From: Bradyrhizobium sp. 139
GTDB taxonomy: Bacteria; Pseudomonadota; Alphaproteobacteria; Rhizobiales; Xanthobacteraceae
DNA: 64,000 bases
Direction: 5' to 3'
Assembly (NCBI RefSeq): GCF_023074175.1
Contig: NZ_JADPKS010000009.1
Location: 1 to 64,000 of the forward strand
Every line of letters begins with the position of its first letter. The stretch's first letter is position 1. The position numbers and the translations under genes were made by a program. Below the pieces are notes generated by a model. The model had not been told where the DNA came from. It worked only from the letters and a program-made list of their open reading frames with translations, and made no database searches. Below, piece by piece: positions 28,893 to 37,612 of the stretch.

Positions 28893-29231
28893 TCAAAGGG
28901 CCGCGGCATCGGCTTCGCCGGTGCGGATGCGAACCGCATGGTCGAGGTTGATGACGAAGATCTTGCCGTCGCCGATCTGTCCGGTTTTCGCGGCGGACGT
29001 GATGGCGTCGATGGTCTTGTCGACCTGATCGGAGGCGACAGCGACTTCGATCTTGATCTTGGGCAGGAAGCTCACGGCGTATTCAGCACCGCGGTAGATT
29101 TCCGTATGACCCTTCTGGCGGCCATATCCCTTGACTTCCGTCACCGTGAGACCGTGAACGCCGATGGCGGTCAGGGCGTCACGGACTTCTTCCAGCTTGA
29201 ATGGCTTGATAATCGCCATAACAATTTTCAT
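28893..29231 (-). CDS. glnK: P-II nitrogen regulatory protein GlnK (copy 1)
   Basis: A 112-residue trimeric PII signal protein that senses ATP/ADP and 2-oxoglutarate and blocks AmtB. It starts [19 protein letters not shown]. The T-loop [17 protein letters not shown] holds the uridylylated Tyr at position 51. The C-loop is [15 protein letters not shown] 29231 is used with ATAGGACCC upstream; longer in-frame extension is not conserved. It is transcribed with amtB1 and probably from the sigma-54-like promoter at 29337-29352. Confidence 0.96.
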   Translation of the reverse strand: MKIVMAIIKPFKLEEVRDALTAIGVHGLTVTEVKGYGRQKGHTEIYRGAEYAVSFLPKIKIEVAVASDQVDKTIDAITSAAKTGQIGDGKIFVINLDHAVRIRTGEADAAAL

Positions 29232-29336
29232 GGGTCCTATCCCCGCTTGGCCCGGTCCGGACATGGCCGGGCGTTTCTCGACTGGTTCGCCACGAGGGAG
29301 AAAGTTCACTACGCGGGCACAGCCAGCACCCATAGA

Positions 29337-29352
29337 ATCAAATGCCGTGCCA
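29337..29352 (-). promoter_or_regulatory. candidate sigma-54 promoter of glnK-amtB1
   Basis: On the minus strand this reads TGGCACGGCATTTGAT. The -24 half (TGGCACG) fits the consensus exactly. The -12 half is TTGAT rather than TTGCW, so one normally important base differs. The spacing is correct and it would give a leader of roughly 95 bases to glnK. Nitrogen-regulated glnK-amtB operons commonly use NtrC and sigma-54. Confidence 0.5.
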
Positions 29353-29663
29353 GATCGGGCGCGTTGGCTAACGAACTATGAAAACGGGTGTTTTCGCGTT
29401 TGGCGCGTAGTGCGGCGCAGTGCGTTATTACGTCGCGCTCAATACCTGATCATGCCTGACTAAAATAAAGGCACGACAGGCTGCCGACACAATGGTGCTC
29501 ACGCGTCGGGCAGCAGAAGGTAATTCAGTAAGGCATCCGCCCATTGCAAGGCTTCTCCTGCTGCCAAATATCAGGCCCGTCGCAATTGTGCTCACGGGAT
29601 ACGCGCAACCGGCCAGCCAGCTTGGGCGGGTCGAGGCTTGCCGGACGCAGCCGGCAGAGACCA
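29353..29663. other. intergenic region upstream of glnK, no confirmed gene
   Basis: This stretch holds no confident gene. It contains two imperfect 21-bp direct repeats (29484-29504 and 29577-29597; 17 of 21 match) built around CAAT-N-GTGCTCACG, and a tract related to the end of amtB2 (29560-29608). A small RNA or a decayed gene are both possible. Confidence 0.5.
29560..29608 (-). pseudogene. possible amtB 3'-end remnant
   Basis: This tract aligns without gaps to 31095-31143 in amtB2: 39 of 49 bases match, including 21 identical bases in a row. Read on the minus strand it encodes LRVSREHNCDGPDIWQQ, against LRVSREHELEGLDISQH in AmtB2, which is part of the conserved Amt tail. No complete frame surrounds it. 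A shared dispersed repeat is the alternative explanation. Confidence 0.4.
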
Positions 29664-30266
29664 TCAGGCGGCGTCGCGCTCTGCAAAAACCCGGTCGATC
29701 AATCCCCATTCGACCCCTTGCTTCGCGGTCATGAAGTGGTCGCGGTCCAGGGTCCGTTCCACGTCCTGCTCAGGGCGCCCGCAATGCTGCGCATAGAGCC
29801 GGATGATGCGCCGCTTGGTTTCCTGCATTTCGGTGGCATGGATCAGGATGTCGGACGCCTGGCCCTGAAAGCCGCCAAGCGGCTGATGCACGTGAAGGCT
29901 CGCATTGGGCAGCGCGGCGCGGTGGCCGGGTTCGCCGGCCATCAGCAGGAACGAGCCCATGGAGCGCGCGGTGCCCATGCACAGCGTGTGGACCGGCGCC
30001 TTGATGAACTGCATGGTGTCGTACATCGCGAGGCCGCTGGTGACCACGCCGCCATAGGAATTGATGTAGAGATTGATCGGCTTGTTCGGATTCTCCGCCT
30101 CCAGGAACAAGAGCTGCGCGCAGACCAGTCCGGACATCGCGTCATTGACCTCGCCGTTGAGGAAGATGATGCGCTCGCGCAGGAGCCGCGAATAGATGTC
30201 GAAGGATCGCTCGCCGCGAGCGGATTGTTCGACAACCATAGGGACGAGCTGAAGCATGTCGCGCAT
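29664..30266 (-). CDS. ClpP-family ATP-dependent protease subunit (paralogue)
   Basis: A 200-residue ClpP-like serine protease. Counting from ATG 30266, the triad is Ser102 (TARSMGSF), His127 (HVHQPLGG) and Asp176 (DRDHFM). The oxyanion strand reads [11 protein letters not shown] where housekeeping ClpP usually has INSPGGSV, and the active-site segment has TARSMG rather than QAASMG. These differences, and the absence of clpX or lon beside it, suggest an accessory paralogue rather than the main ClpP. ATG 30266 follows AAATGGAGGTCGCCG. Confidence 0.88.
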   Translation of the reverse strand: MRDMLQLVPMVVEQSARGERSFDIYSRLLRERIIFLNGEVNDAMSGLVCAQLLFLEAENPNKPINLYINSYGGVVTSGLAMYDTMQFIKAPVHTLCMGTARSMGSFLLMAGEPGHRAALPNASLHVHQPLGGFQGQASDILIHATEMQETKRRIIRLYAQHCGRPEQDVERTLDRDHFMTAKQGVEWGLIDRVFAERDAA

Positions 30267-30307
30267 CGGCGACCTCCATTTCTGCAGGTGATGAAGTCTT
30301 TTTGCCG

Positions 30308-30661
30308 CTAGGCCGCGCGCATCAGGCAGCAATTGGTATTGGCGGCCTGCGGCAGCTTTACGCGATCGTCACAGGCTTGCTGGATGATGCGAACGCGGGT
30401 GCCGCCGGCTTCGTTCGGTTCGATCCGGAAGATGACGTGGCTTTCGCGAAACGGCGGCTCGGAATCGCGAAGGCGGTAACTCACCTGTTCGCCTGTGACC
30501 GATGATTCCGGCTCGGCGCCCGCAAGGTCGGTATCCGGCAGCCAGCGCTCACGCAAAGCCGGAATGGTCACGGCGCGCCAGACTTTTGCTGGCGGCGCAT
30601 CGAAATCAAATTCGAGCACCAGGTTTGCGTCGGGGTGATCAGGCTTCACTGCGTCGCTCAT
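30308..30661 (-). CDS. SRPBCC (AHSA1-type) domain protein
   Basis: A 117-residue START/Bet v1-like domain. The segment [28 protein letters not shown] begins as in Aha1-type SRPBCC proteins, and [20 protein letters not shown] is the late beta-strand and helix pair. It is immediately downstream (12 bp) of an ArsR-type gene; such ArsR-SRPBCC pairs are common and are thought to be co-regulated. Its ligand is unknown. It is on the short side (about 140-150 is typical). Confidence 0.82.
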   Translation of the reverse strand: MSDAVKPDHPDANLVLEFDFDAPPAKVWRAVTIPALRERWLPDTDLAGAEPESSVTGEQVSYRLRDSEPPFRESHVIFRIEPNEAGGTRVRIIQQACDDRVKLPQAANTNCCLMRAA

Positions 30662-30673
30662 TGATCAAGGTCC

Positions 30674-30988
30674 TTATTGATCCATGTCCTTCAAGAGATC
30701 GGCAAGCGCTTCCATGCGCTTCGGCCAGTAGGCGCGGTAGCGCGCAAGCCATGTCCCGATGGTGGCGATCCCGTCAGGATCGACCTCGTAGTTCACAAAG
30801 CGGCCCTGCCGTTGTTCGCGCACCAGGCCTGCCGCACGCAGCACCGCGAGATGCTGCGACATCGCCGGCTGGCTGATCTCCAACCCGTCGCGCAAAGCGC
30901 TGGCAGTCAGGCTTCCGCCAGCGAGCTTTTCAAAGACCTTTCGCCGCGTCGGGTCGGCCAGCGCCTTGAAGATGTCTGCTTCGATCAT
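30674..30988 (-). CDS. ArsR-family transcriptional regulator
   Basis: About 104 residues of winged helix-turn-helix. IFKALADPTRRKVFEKLAGGSLTASALRDGLEISQPAMSQHLAVLRAAGLVREQRQGRFVNYEVDP covers the entire ArsR/SmtB DNA-binding fold. It lacks the metal-binding ELCVCDL of ArsR itself, so it is not a metal sensor of that type. It controls, by inference, the downstream SRPBCC gene. ATG 30988 is used; an upstream ATG (31006) would add six residues. Confidence 0.92.
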   Translation of the reverse strand: MIEADIFKALADPTRRKVFEKLAGGSLTASALRDGLEISQPAMSQHLAVLRAAGLVREQRQGRFVNYEVDPDGIATIGTWLARYRAYWPKRMEALADLLKDMDQ

Positions 30989-31074
30989 GACGACACATAA
31001 GCACACGCTTATGTGTTGCGCAAGCCGGAAGTGACCCGAGGCTGTCGAGTGATCTGAGCGACCCGCTCGCCGTG

Positions 31075-32376
31075 CTACTGCAACGCCTCGCCGTGCTGCG
31101 AAATATCCAGTCCTTCCAGCTCGTGCTCACGGGATACGCGCAAGGGCACGAACAGGGCGACCAGCTTGAGCAGGATAAAGCTCACGCCGGCCGACCAGAC
31201 GAAGGTGACGACGACCCCGTAGAGCTGGATCAGCAATTGCTGGGGATGGCCCTCGATCAGGCCGGCGGTGCCGCCGATCGCGCTGGTCGCGAACACGCCG
31301 GCCAGCAGGGTGCCGGTGAGGCCCCCGATGCCGTGGACGCCGAACACATCGAGCGAATCGTCGTAATTGAAGCGGTGCTTCAGCCAGGTGCAGGCCCAGT
31401 AGCAGACCGCTCCGGCGATGATGCCGATGACGATGCCATGCCACGGCGCGACGAAGCCCGAGGCCGGCGTGATCGTGCCGAGACCGGCCACAGCGCCGGA
31501 GACCATGCCGAGCACCGAAGGCTTGCGCCGGGTCGACCATTCGATCGCGCCCCAGGTCAGTGCGCCGGAGCAGGCCGCAAGATGCGTCGCGATGATCGCC
31601 AGCACCGCCCGCGAATTGGCCGCGCCCGCCGAGCCGCCGTTGAAGCCGAACCAGCCGACCCACAACAGGCCGGTGCCCATCACCGCGAGCGACAGATCGA
31701 ACGGCGACAGATTTTCAGTGCCGTAGCCGTGGCGGCGTCCCATCACCTTGGCGGCGACGAGGCCGGCAGTACCGGCCGACAGATGCACGACAAGGCCGCC
31801 GGCGAAATCCAGCACGCCCATGCCGGCGAGGAAGCCACCGCCCCACACCCAATGCGCCAACGGAATGTAGACGAAGATGAACCAGGCGACCGAGAACACG
31901 AGATAGGCGGAGAATCGCATCCGGTCGGCGACCGCGCCTGCGACCAGCGCCACCGTGATGATGGCAAAGGTCATCTGGTAGAGCATGAACAGCGCTTCCG
32001 GGATCGTCTTCGCCGCAGGGTTGACGCTGTCCATCGTCATGCCGGCGAGGAACCAGCGGTCGAGCGTGCCGATCCATGGCCCGTCGCCGACGAAGCAGAG
32101 CGAATAGCCGAATGCCACCCAGAGAATCGAGATCATCGTCACCGCGGCGAGGCTCTGCGCCATGGTGGCGAGCACGTTCTTCTTGCGCACCATGCCGGAA
32201 TAGAACAGCGCCAAGCCGGGGATCGTCATCATCAGCACCAGCGCGGTGGCGACGATCATCCAGGCGGTGTCGGCGGTGTTGATCTCGGAGCCTGCGGCGC
32301 GCGCCGGCGCGGCAATGATCAACATAAATCCGACCGGCGCAGCCATAACAGCTGCGCGGCGCAACAATTCCGCCAT
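31075..32376 (-). CDS. amtB: ammonium transporter AmtB (copy 2)
   Basis: A 433-residue Amt/MEP/Rh transporter, shorter than copy 1 mainly in the periplasmic loop after helix 5. Signal-like start (VMAAPVGFMLIIAAPARA), then eleven helices with GLALFYSGMVRKKNV, LDFAGGLVVHLSAGTAGLVAAK (first His) and DSLDVFGVHGIGGLTG (second His). The cytosolic tail is REHELEGLDISQHGEALQ, the GlnK-binding end. It has its own glnK (32511-32849) 134 bp upstream. Part of its 3' end is repeated in the gap next to glnK copy 1. Confidence 0.96.
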   Translation of the reverse strand: MAELLRRAAVMAAPVGFMLIIAAPARAAGSEINTADTAWMIVATALVLMMTIPGLALFYSGMVRKKNVLATMAQSLAAVTMISILWVAFGYSLCFVGDGPWIGTLDRWFLAGMTMDSVNPAAKTIPEALFMLYQMTFAIITVALVAGAVADRMRFSAYLVFSVAWFIFVYIPLAHWVWGGGFLAGMGVLDFAGGLVVHLSAGTAGLVAAKVMGRRHGYGTENLSPFDLSLAVMGTGLLWVGWFGFNGGSAGAANSRAVLAIIATHLAACSGALTWGAIEWSTRRKPSVLGMVSGAVAGLGTITPASGFVAPWHGIVIGIIAGAVCYWACTWLKHRFNYDDSLDVFGVHGIGGLTGTLLAGVFATSAIGGTAGLIEGHPQQLLIQLYGVVVTFVWSAGVSFILLKLVALFVPLRVSREHELEGLDISQHGEALQ

Positions 32377-32451
32377 GTGATTCCCCCAGCATAGTGATTG
32401 CGTCGCACGCTGTGGCGTCGTTGCCCGGTGCGATCGAAGAAGAAGTATCAG

Positions 32452-32900
<449 letters not shown>

Positions 32901-33085
32901 TCAATCTGGCATCTTTCCGGGCAAATGGCATAAAAAAGTTGCAGATTGAAGCGGAAAAACGTTTGGCCATGTGAACGGCCGCCTCTGTACAGGGCAGCCG
33001 TTCATCCTCCACAATGCATTTTTGGCATGGATGCGGTGAACCCAAGCGTTCCGGCCGGTACATATTATGTTTGAGGGGACGCTTC

Positions 33086-33973
33086 ATGGCGAGTTGGTTC
33101 TACGCATCCGAGGGCAAGCAGCAGGGGCCTTATCCGGAAGGGCAATTCCGCGACCTCGTCGCTCAGGGAATTGTGCGCCCGCATACGCTGGTGTGGTCCG
33201 AGGGCATGGCCGGCTGGCAGAAGGCTGCCGAAATCCCCGGCCTGATCGGCGGCGGCGGTGCGCCGCCGATGGTCCCGGCCGGCGGCCCGCCGACGATGGT
33301 CGCCGGCGGGTATGGTGGCGCTGGCGGCGGAGGATCGCTGTCGGTCGATTTCGGTATCCTCGAGTTCACCTGGCGCACGATCGTGGCGGTGATCGGTGTC
33401 TGCTTGATCATTCCGGGGCCGTGGGTGCTGGTCTGGTACGCGCAATGGATCGTGCCCTGTCTTCGGGTGCCGGGACGTCCAAATCTCAGTTTCACCGGCA
33501 ACGCGATGACGCTGGTGCCGTGGTATTTCGGCGCCATCGTGCTCGCGATCGTCATCGCCTTCACCGGCAGCCAGGTGCTCAGCAATCTGATCTTCGTGGT
33601 CCAGATGGTTCTGTACTGGCTCCTGATCAAATGGACCGTCGCGAACATCGCGTCCAATGACCAGCCGCTGGGCCTCAGCTTCTCCGGTTCGATCTGGGCC
33701 TATATCGGCTGGAATCTGTTGTTCGCGATTTCGATCATCACGATCATCGGCTGGGCCTGGGTCGCTGCAGCTCAGCTTCGCTGGATGTGCCGCAACATCC
33801 AGGGCACGCGCCGCACCGTCGTGTTCAAGGCCAGCGGACTTGGGATTCTCTGGCGCGGAATCGTGGCCGCGATCCTGTTCAGCTTCATCATCCCGATCCC
33901 GTGGGTGTACCGCTGGATCATGAACTGGACTGCGTCGCAAACCGAGCTCGTTTCACGCGGGGCTCAGGCCTGA
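33086..33973 (+). CDS. GYF_2 / DUF898 (YjgN) membrane protein
   Basis: A 295-residue two-part protein. Residues 1-55 are a GYF_2 domain (SWFYASEGKQQGPYPEGQFRDLVAQGIVRPHTLVWSEGMAGW), a putative peptide-binding module. A Gly/Pro-rich linker follows, then a polytopic membrane domain of the DUF898/YjgN family with about six helices (for example FTWRTIVAVIGVCLIIPGPWVLVWYAQWIV). The function is unknown. ATG 33086 follows GAGGGGACGCTTC and the open frame above it is not conserved. Confidence 0.87.
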   Translation: MASWFYASEGKQQGPYPEGQFRDLVAQGIVRPHTLVWSEGMAGWQKAAEIPGLIGGGGAPPMVPAGGPPTMVAGGYGGAGGGGSLSVDFGILEFTWRTIVAVIGVCLIIPGPWVLVWYAQWIVPCLRVPGRPNLSFTGNAMTLVPWYFGAIVLAIVIAFTGSQVLSNLIFVVQMVLYWLLIKWTVANIASNDQPLGLSFSGSIWAYIGWNLLFAISIITIIGWAWVAAAQLRWMCRNIQGTRRTVVFKASGLGILWRGIVAAILFSFIIPIPWVYRWIMNWTASQTELVSRGAQA

Positions 33974-33977
33974 TCGC

Positions 33978-34841
33978 TCAACTCCTCCGTTCGCGCACGG
34001 AGCCTTCCTGCGCGACGGAGGCCACCAGCGTGCCATCGGGCTTGAAGATCAGGCCGCGGGTCAATCCGCGGCCGCTTTGCGCGCTCGGCGAATCCTGCGC
34101 GTAGAGCAGCCACTCGTCGGCACGGAACGGGCGGTGGAACCACATCGCGTGGTCGAGACTCGCCGGCATCATGCGTTTGTCGAACAGCGTGCGGCCGTAG
34201 CGGGCCATGATCGCGTCGAGCAGCGAAAAGTCCGAGGCATAGGCCAGCGCGCACATGTGCAGCGCCGGGTCGTCCGGCAGCGTCGCCGCTGTCTTGATCC
34301 AGACGTGAATGCGGCCATCGTCGATCTTCTGGCCGAAGTAACGGCCGAGCTCGACCGGGCGCAGCTCGATCGGACGATCGGACTCGTAGTAGCGGCGGAT
34401 GAACTCCGGCATCTCGCGGAACATCGGCTGCTTCGCGACCTCTTCCGCTGTGAGCTTTTCCGGCGGCGGCACGTCGGGCATCTTGTCCTGATGATCGAAC
34501 GCGCTCTCCTCCTCGGCATGGAACGACACCATGATCGAGAAGATCGCGTTGCCATGCTGGATCGCGGTGACGCGGCGGGTCGAATAGCTCTTGCCGTCGC
34601 GCAGGCGTTCGACCTGGTAGATGATCGGGATCTGCGGATCGCCCGGCAGGATGAAATAGCAGTGCAGCGAATGCGGCAGCCGGCCCTCGACGGTGCGGCA
34701 GGCCGCAACCATCGCCTGCCCGATCACCTGGCCGCCGAACACCCGCTGCCAGCTCGTCTTCGGGCTGTTGCCGCGGAACAGATTCATCTCGAGCTGTTCG
34801 AGGTCGAGGATCGAGATCAGGTCGATCAGGCTTTTGGACAT
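33978..34841 (-). CDS. tesB: acyl-CoA thioesterase II
   Basis: A 287-residue double-hotdog thioesterase that cleaves medium- and long-chain acyl-CoA. SLIDLISILDLEQLEMNLFRGNSPKTSWQRVFGGQVIGQAMVAACRTV is the N-terminal signature, with the Asp/Thr/Gln catalytic set expected in the C-terminal half (YASDFSLLDAIMARYG and DHAMWFHRPFRADEWLLYAQDSPS). The C-terminus is GLIFKPDGTLVASVAQEG, as in TesB. It is divergent from the UbiH-family gene, and tesB with ubiH is a common alphaproteobacterial pair. Confidence 0.95.
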   Translation of the reverse strand: MSKSLIDLISILDLEQLEMNLFRGNSPKTSWQRVFGGQVIGQAMVAACRTVEGRLPHSLHCYFILPGDPQIPIIYQVERLRDGKSYSTRRVTAIQHGNAIFSIMVSFHAEEESAFDHQDKMPDVPPPEKLTAEEVAKQPMFREMPEFIRRYYESDRPIELRPVELGRYFGQKIDDGRIHVWIKTAATLPDDPALHMCALAYASDFSLLDAIMARYGRTLFDKRMMPASLDHAMWFHRPFRADEWLLYAQDSPSAQSGRGLTRGLIFKPDGTLVASVAQEGSVRERRS

Positions 34842-34989
34842 GATGGTGCTTTCTCGCGGTCGATCCGGACTGCATCTCTCACGCGGCGCCCCGGAATGGC
34901 ACATCGGGCCAGTTCCGCCCTTGTTTCACCGCACTGTTTCGCCCACCTCAAGTCTGCTAGCAAGACCAAGAGTTAGTCGGGAATTTTCT

Positions 34990-36210
34990 ATGTCGGGACA
35001 GGGTAGCATTGTCATTGGTGGCGGCGCGTTTGCCGGGCTGGCGCTGGCCCTGGCGTTGCGCCAGGGGCTCGGGCCCGAGATCCCCGTCATCGTCGCCGAC
35101 CCGGCGCTCAGCATGCGACCGAGCCGCGACCCCCGCGCCACCGCGATTGTCGCGGCCTGCCGCCGCCTGTTCGAGGCGATCGGTGCCTGGGACGACGTCA
35201 GCGCCGAGGCGCAGCCGATCTTGGACATGGTCGTCACCGATTCCAAGCTGGAGGACGCCACCCGTCCGGTGTTCCTGAATTTTGCCGGCGATATCGCGCC
35301 CGGCGAGCCCTTTGCGCATATGGTCGAGAACCGCCGGCTGATCGACGCGCTGGTGGTGCGCGCCGAAGCCGAGGGCATCGATCTTCGCGCCACCACGGTC
35401 GCGTCCTATGACGCGCGCAGCGACGGCATCGACGTGACGCTCGGCGACGGCAGTGTAATCGCGGCCGGCCTGCTGGTCGCCGCCGATGGCGCGAAATCGA
35501 AGCTGCGCGAGCGCGCCGGCATCGCCACCCACGGCTGGGAGTATGATCAGTCCGGCATCGTCGTCACCGTCGGCCATGAGCGCGATCACGAAGGCCGCGC
35601 CGAAGAACATTTCCTGCCGGCGGGTCCCTTCGCGATCCTGCCGCTCTCGGGAAAACGATCCTCGCTGGTGTGGACCGAGCGCCGCCGCGAGGCCGAGCGC
35701 ATCATTGCGCTCAGCGATGAGGCGTTTCACGGCGAGCTCGAGCGCCGCTTCGGCCTGCATCTCGGCGAGGTGAGGGCGCTCGACAAGCCGCGCGCATTCC
35801 CGCTGTCCTATTTCGTGGCGCGCTCCTTCATCGCCGAGCGTCTCGCGCTCATCGGCGACGCTGCGCATGTCATCCACCCGATCGCGGGCCAGGGCCTCAA
35901 TATGGGGCTGAAGGACGTCGCCGCGCTGGCCGAGGTCGTGGTCGATGCGGCGCGGCTCGGCATGGATATCGGCGGGGCCGACGTGCTCGAACGTTACCAG
36001 CGCTGGCGCCGCTTCGACACCATGGCGATGGGCGTTGCCACCAACTCGCTGAACTTCCTGTTCTCCAATCAGTCGACGCTGCTGCGCACCGTGCGCGACA
36101 TCGGCCTCGGCCTCGTCGACCGCGCCCCGCCGCTGAAGAACCTCTTCATCCGCCAGGCCGCCGGTTTGACCGGTGAGATACCGCGGCTGTTGAAGGGCGA
36201 AGCGCTGTAG
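34990..36210 (+). CDS. UbiH/UbiF/COQ6-family FAD monooxygenase
   Basis: A 406-residue flavin hydroxylase of ubiquinone synthesis. IVIGGGAFAGLALALALRQG is the FAD Rossmann motif, LLVAADGAKSKLRERAGI the DG motif and ALIGDAAHVIHPIAGQGLNMGLKDVAALAEVV the GD motif. The family hydroxylates ring positions of demethylated ubiquinone precursors on the inner membrane surface; whether it acts at C1, C5 or C6 (UbiL/UbiM/UbiH type in alphaproteobacteria) cannot be told. ATG 34990 is the true start; upstream open frame is within tesB. Confidence 0.93.
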   Translation: MSGQGSIVIGGGAFAGLALALALRQGLGPEIPVIVADPALSMRPSRDPRATAIVAACRRLFEAIGAWDDVSAEAQPILDMVVTDSKLEDATRPVFLNFAGDIAPGEPFAHMVENRRLIDALVVRAEAEGIDLRATTVASYDARSDGIDVTLGDGSVIAAGLLVAADGAKSKLRERAGIATHGWEYDQSGIVVTVGHERDHEGRAEEHFLPAGPFAILPLSGKRSSLVWTERRREAERIIALSDEAFHGELERRFGLHLGEVRALDKPRAFPLSYFVARSFIAERLALIGDAAHVIHPIAGQGLNMGLKDVAALAEVVVDAARLGMDIGGADVLERYQRWRRFDTMAMGVATNSLNFLFSNQSTLLRTVRDIGLGLVDRAPPLKNLFIRQAAGLTGEIPRLLKGEAL

Positions 36211-36232
36211 GAGAGAAGCGCTGTAGGAGAGG
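36201..36232 (+). repeat. 16-bp tandem duplication across a stop codon
   Basis: AGCGCTGTAGGAGAGA at 36201-36216 is followed directly by a copy with one difference (36217-36232). The first copy holds the stop codon of the UbiH-family gene, so the duplication has no effect on the protein. Confidence 0.85.
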
Positions 36233-36244
36233 GGGCTACGACCC

Positions 36245-36688
36245 TCAGGACATCAGCTTCGCGCCCGCCATCAGGATATCGCTCGCGATCTGGCTGGAGC
36301 GGACCGCGAATTCGTCGCGGAGGCGAACGGCGGCGGCGGGGTCACTTTCGAGCACACGCTGAAACAGACTGCGCGCGACGCGGATGACGGAGGCGTGCTC
36401 GATCGCGATCGCGCTCGACGGCCGCTTCATCGGCACCACCAGCGCAAGCTCGCCGATCAGTGCGCCGGGACCTGCGATCATCTCCGCGCCGGCGCCGTCG
36501 TCGACCCGAAAGGCGCCGCGCTGGACCACGAAGCCGGCATCGGCCTCATCGCCGAGATTGAACAGGATGTCGCCGCGGACGAAATTACGTTGCTCGGAGC
36601 CGATCGCCAGCATGCGCAACGAAGCGTCTCCCAACAGGCGCAGTGTCGGGACACGCTCAAGAAGCGCTACGTCGTCATCGATCGACAT
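36245..36688 (-). CDS. cyclic nucleotide-binding domain protein
   Basis: A 147-residue single CNB domain. VPTLRLLGDASLRMLAIGSEQRNFVRGDILFNLGDEADAGFVVQRGAFRVDD and GPGALIGELALVVPMKRPSSAIAIEHASVIRV form the beta-roll with the phosphate-binding cassette (here GELALVVPMKRPSSA). No helix-turn-helix follows, so it is not a CRP-type regulator by itself. It may bind cAMP or cGMP, or have lost ligand binding. It lies next to the CenR-like regulator on the same strand. Confidence 0.9.
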   Translation of the reverse strand: MSIDDDVALLERVPTLRLLGDASLRMLAIGSEQRNFVRGDILFNLGDEADAGFVVQRGAFRVDDGAGAEMIAGPGALIGELALVVPMKRPSSAIAIEHASVIRVARSLFQRVLESDPAAAVRLRDEFAVRSSQIASDILMAGAKLMS

Positions 36689-36747
36689 TCAGGTCCGGGG
36701 CTCAAAAGGCACGCGATCTAAAGCGATTCGCACGCCCTTCAAGCGTA

Positions 36748-37434
36748 TCACGGCACCAGCTTGTAGCCACCGGCTTCCGTGACCAGGATCTCCGGGTTGG
36801 CGGCGTCCTTCTCGATCTTCTGGCGGAGGCGGTAGATGTGGGTTTCCAGCGTGTGGGTGGTGACGCCGGAATTATAGCCCCAGACCTCCTGGAGCAGGGT
36901 CTCGCGCGAGACCGGCATCTGGCCGGCCCGGTAGAGGAAGCGGAGGATGGCGGTTTCCTTCTCGGTGAGCCGGACCTTGCGCGCGTTGGCCGCGGTCAGC
37001 ATCTTCGAGCCCGGGCGGAAGGAGTAGGGGCCGACCGAGAACACCGCGTCCTCGCTGGCCTCGTGCTGGCGGAGCTGGGCGCGGATGCGGGCCAGCAGAA
37101 CGGCGAAGCGAAAGGGTTTTGCGACGTAGTCGTTGGCGCCGGATTCCAGGCCCAAAATCGTGTCGGAATCGGTGTCATGCCCGGTGAGCATGATGATCGG
37201 GGCCTTGAATCCCCCCTTGCGCAGGGAGCGGACAACCTCACGGCCGTCGGTGTCGGGCAGGCCGACGTCCATCAGGACGAGATCGGGAGCATTGGCCTTC
37301 GCGGCGCTCGCGCCCTTGGCGCCGGTATCGACGGCGGAGGCTTCAAATTCTTCGTGCAGCGATAATTGCTCCACCAACGTATCGCGCAGATCGGTATCGT
37401 CATCCACGATGAGGATCTTGCGGGCATTGGCCAT
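36748..37434 (-). CDS. OmpR-family response regulator, CenR/OtpR-like
   Basis: About 228 residues. Receiver domain 1-115 (KILIVDDDTDLRDTLVEQLSL, phospho-acceptor Asp in DLVLMDVGLPDTDG, Lys in YVAKPFRF) and winged-helix output domain (KVRLTEKETAILRFLYRAGQMPVSRETLLQEVWGYNSGVTTHTLETHIYRLRQKIE). The segment FAVLLARIRAQLRQHEASEDA is close to CenR of Caulobacter and OtpR of Brucella, which control cell-envelope functions. That assignment is from memory of the family. ATG 37434 is chosen because AAGGATGACCCCT is upstream. No sensor kinase lies nearby. Confidence 0.9.
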   Translation of the reverse strand: MANARKILIVDDDTDLRDTLVEQLSLHEEFEASAVDTGAKGASAAKANAPDLVLMDVGLPDTDGREVVRSLRKGGFKAPIIMLTGHDTDSDTILGLESGANDYVAKPFRFAVLLARIRAQLRQHEASEDAVFSVGPYSFRPGSKMLTAANARKVRLTEKETAILRFLYRAGQMPVSRETLLQEVWGYNSGVTTHTLETHIYRLRQKIEKDAANPEILVTEAGGYKLVP

Positions 37435-37612
37435 AGGGGTCATCCTTTTGGAGTCCGGTTCGGCGCGCATGCATGCTGCACCCAGCCGCGAGGGGAAGTT
37501 AGGGGGTCGCCATTATTATTGTTGTTCGTGTTGAAGTAGTGGGCTGTTACCGATTCACAAGCCAGAACCAGTCTAACTCAAAATAGCAGGGCGTTTCGAT
37601 GAATGTCCTGTA

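Noticed and set aside
29428..29709. 93-codon leftward frame upstream of glnK copy 1
   Set aside because: No convincing start signal; it reads the amtB-like tract in another frame, so it cannot be the remnant gene. A conserved small protein cannot be excluded without a database search.
32926..32943. TGGCAT followed by TTGCA, a possible sigma-54 promoter
   Set aside because: The two halves are two bases too far apart, and the orientation points away from glnK copy 2 toward the GYF_2 gene.
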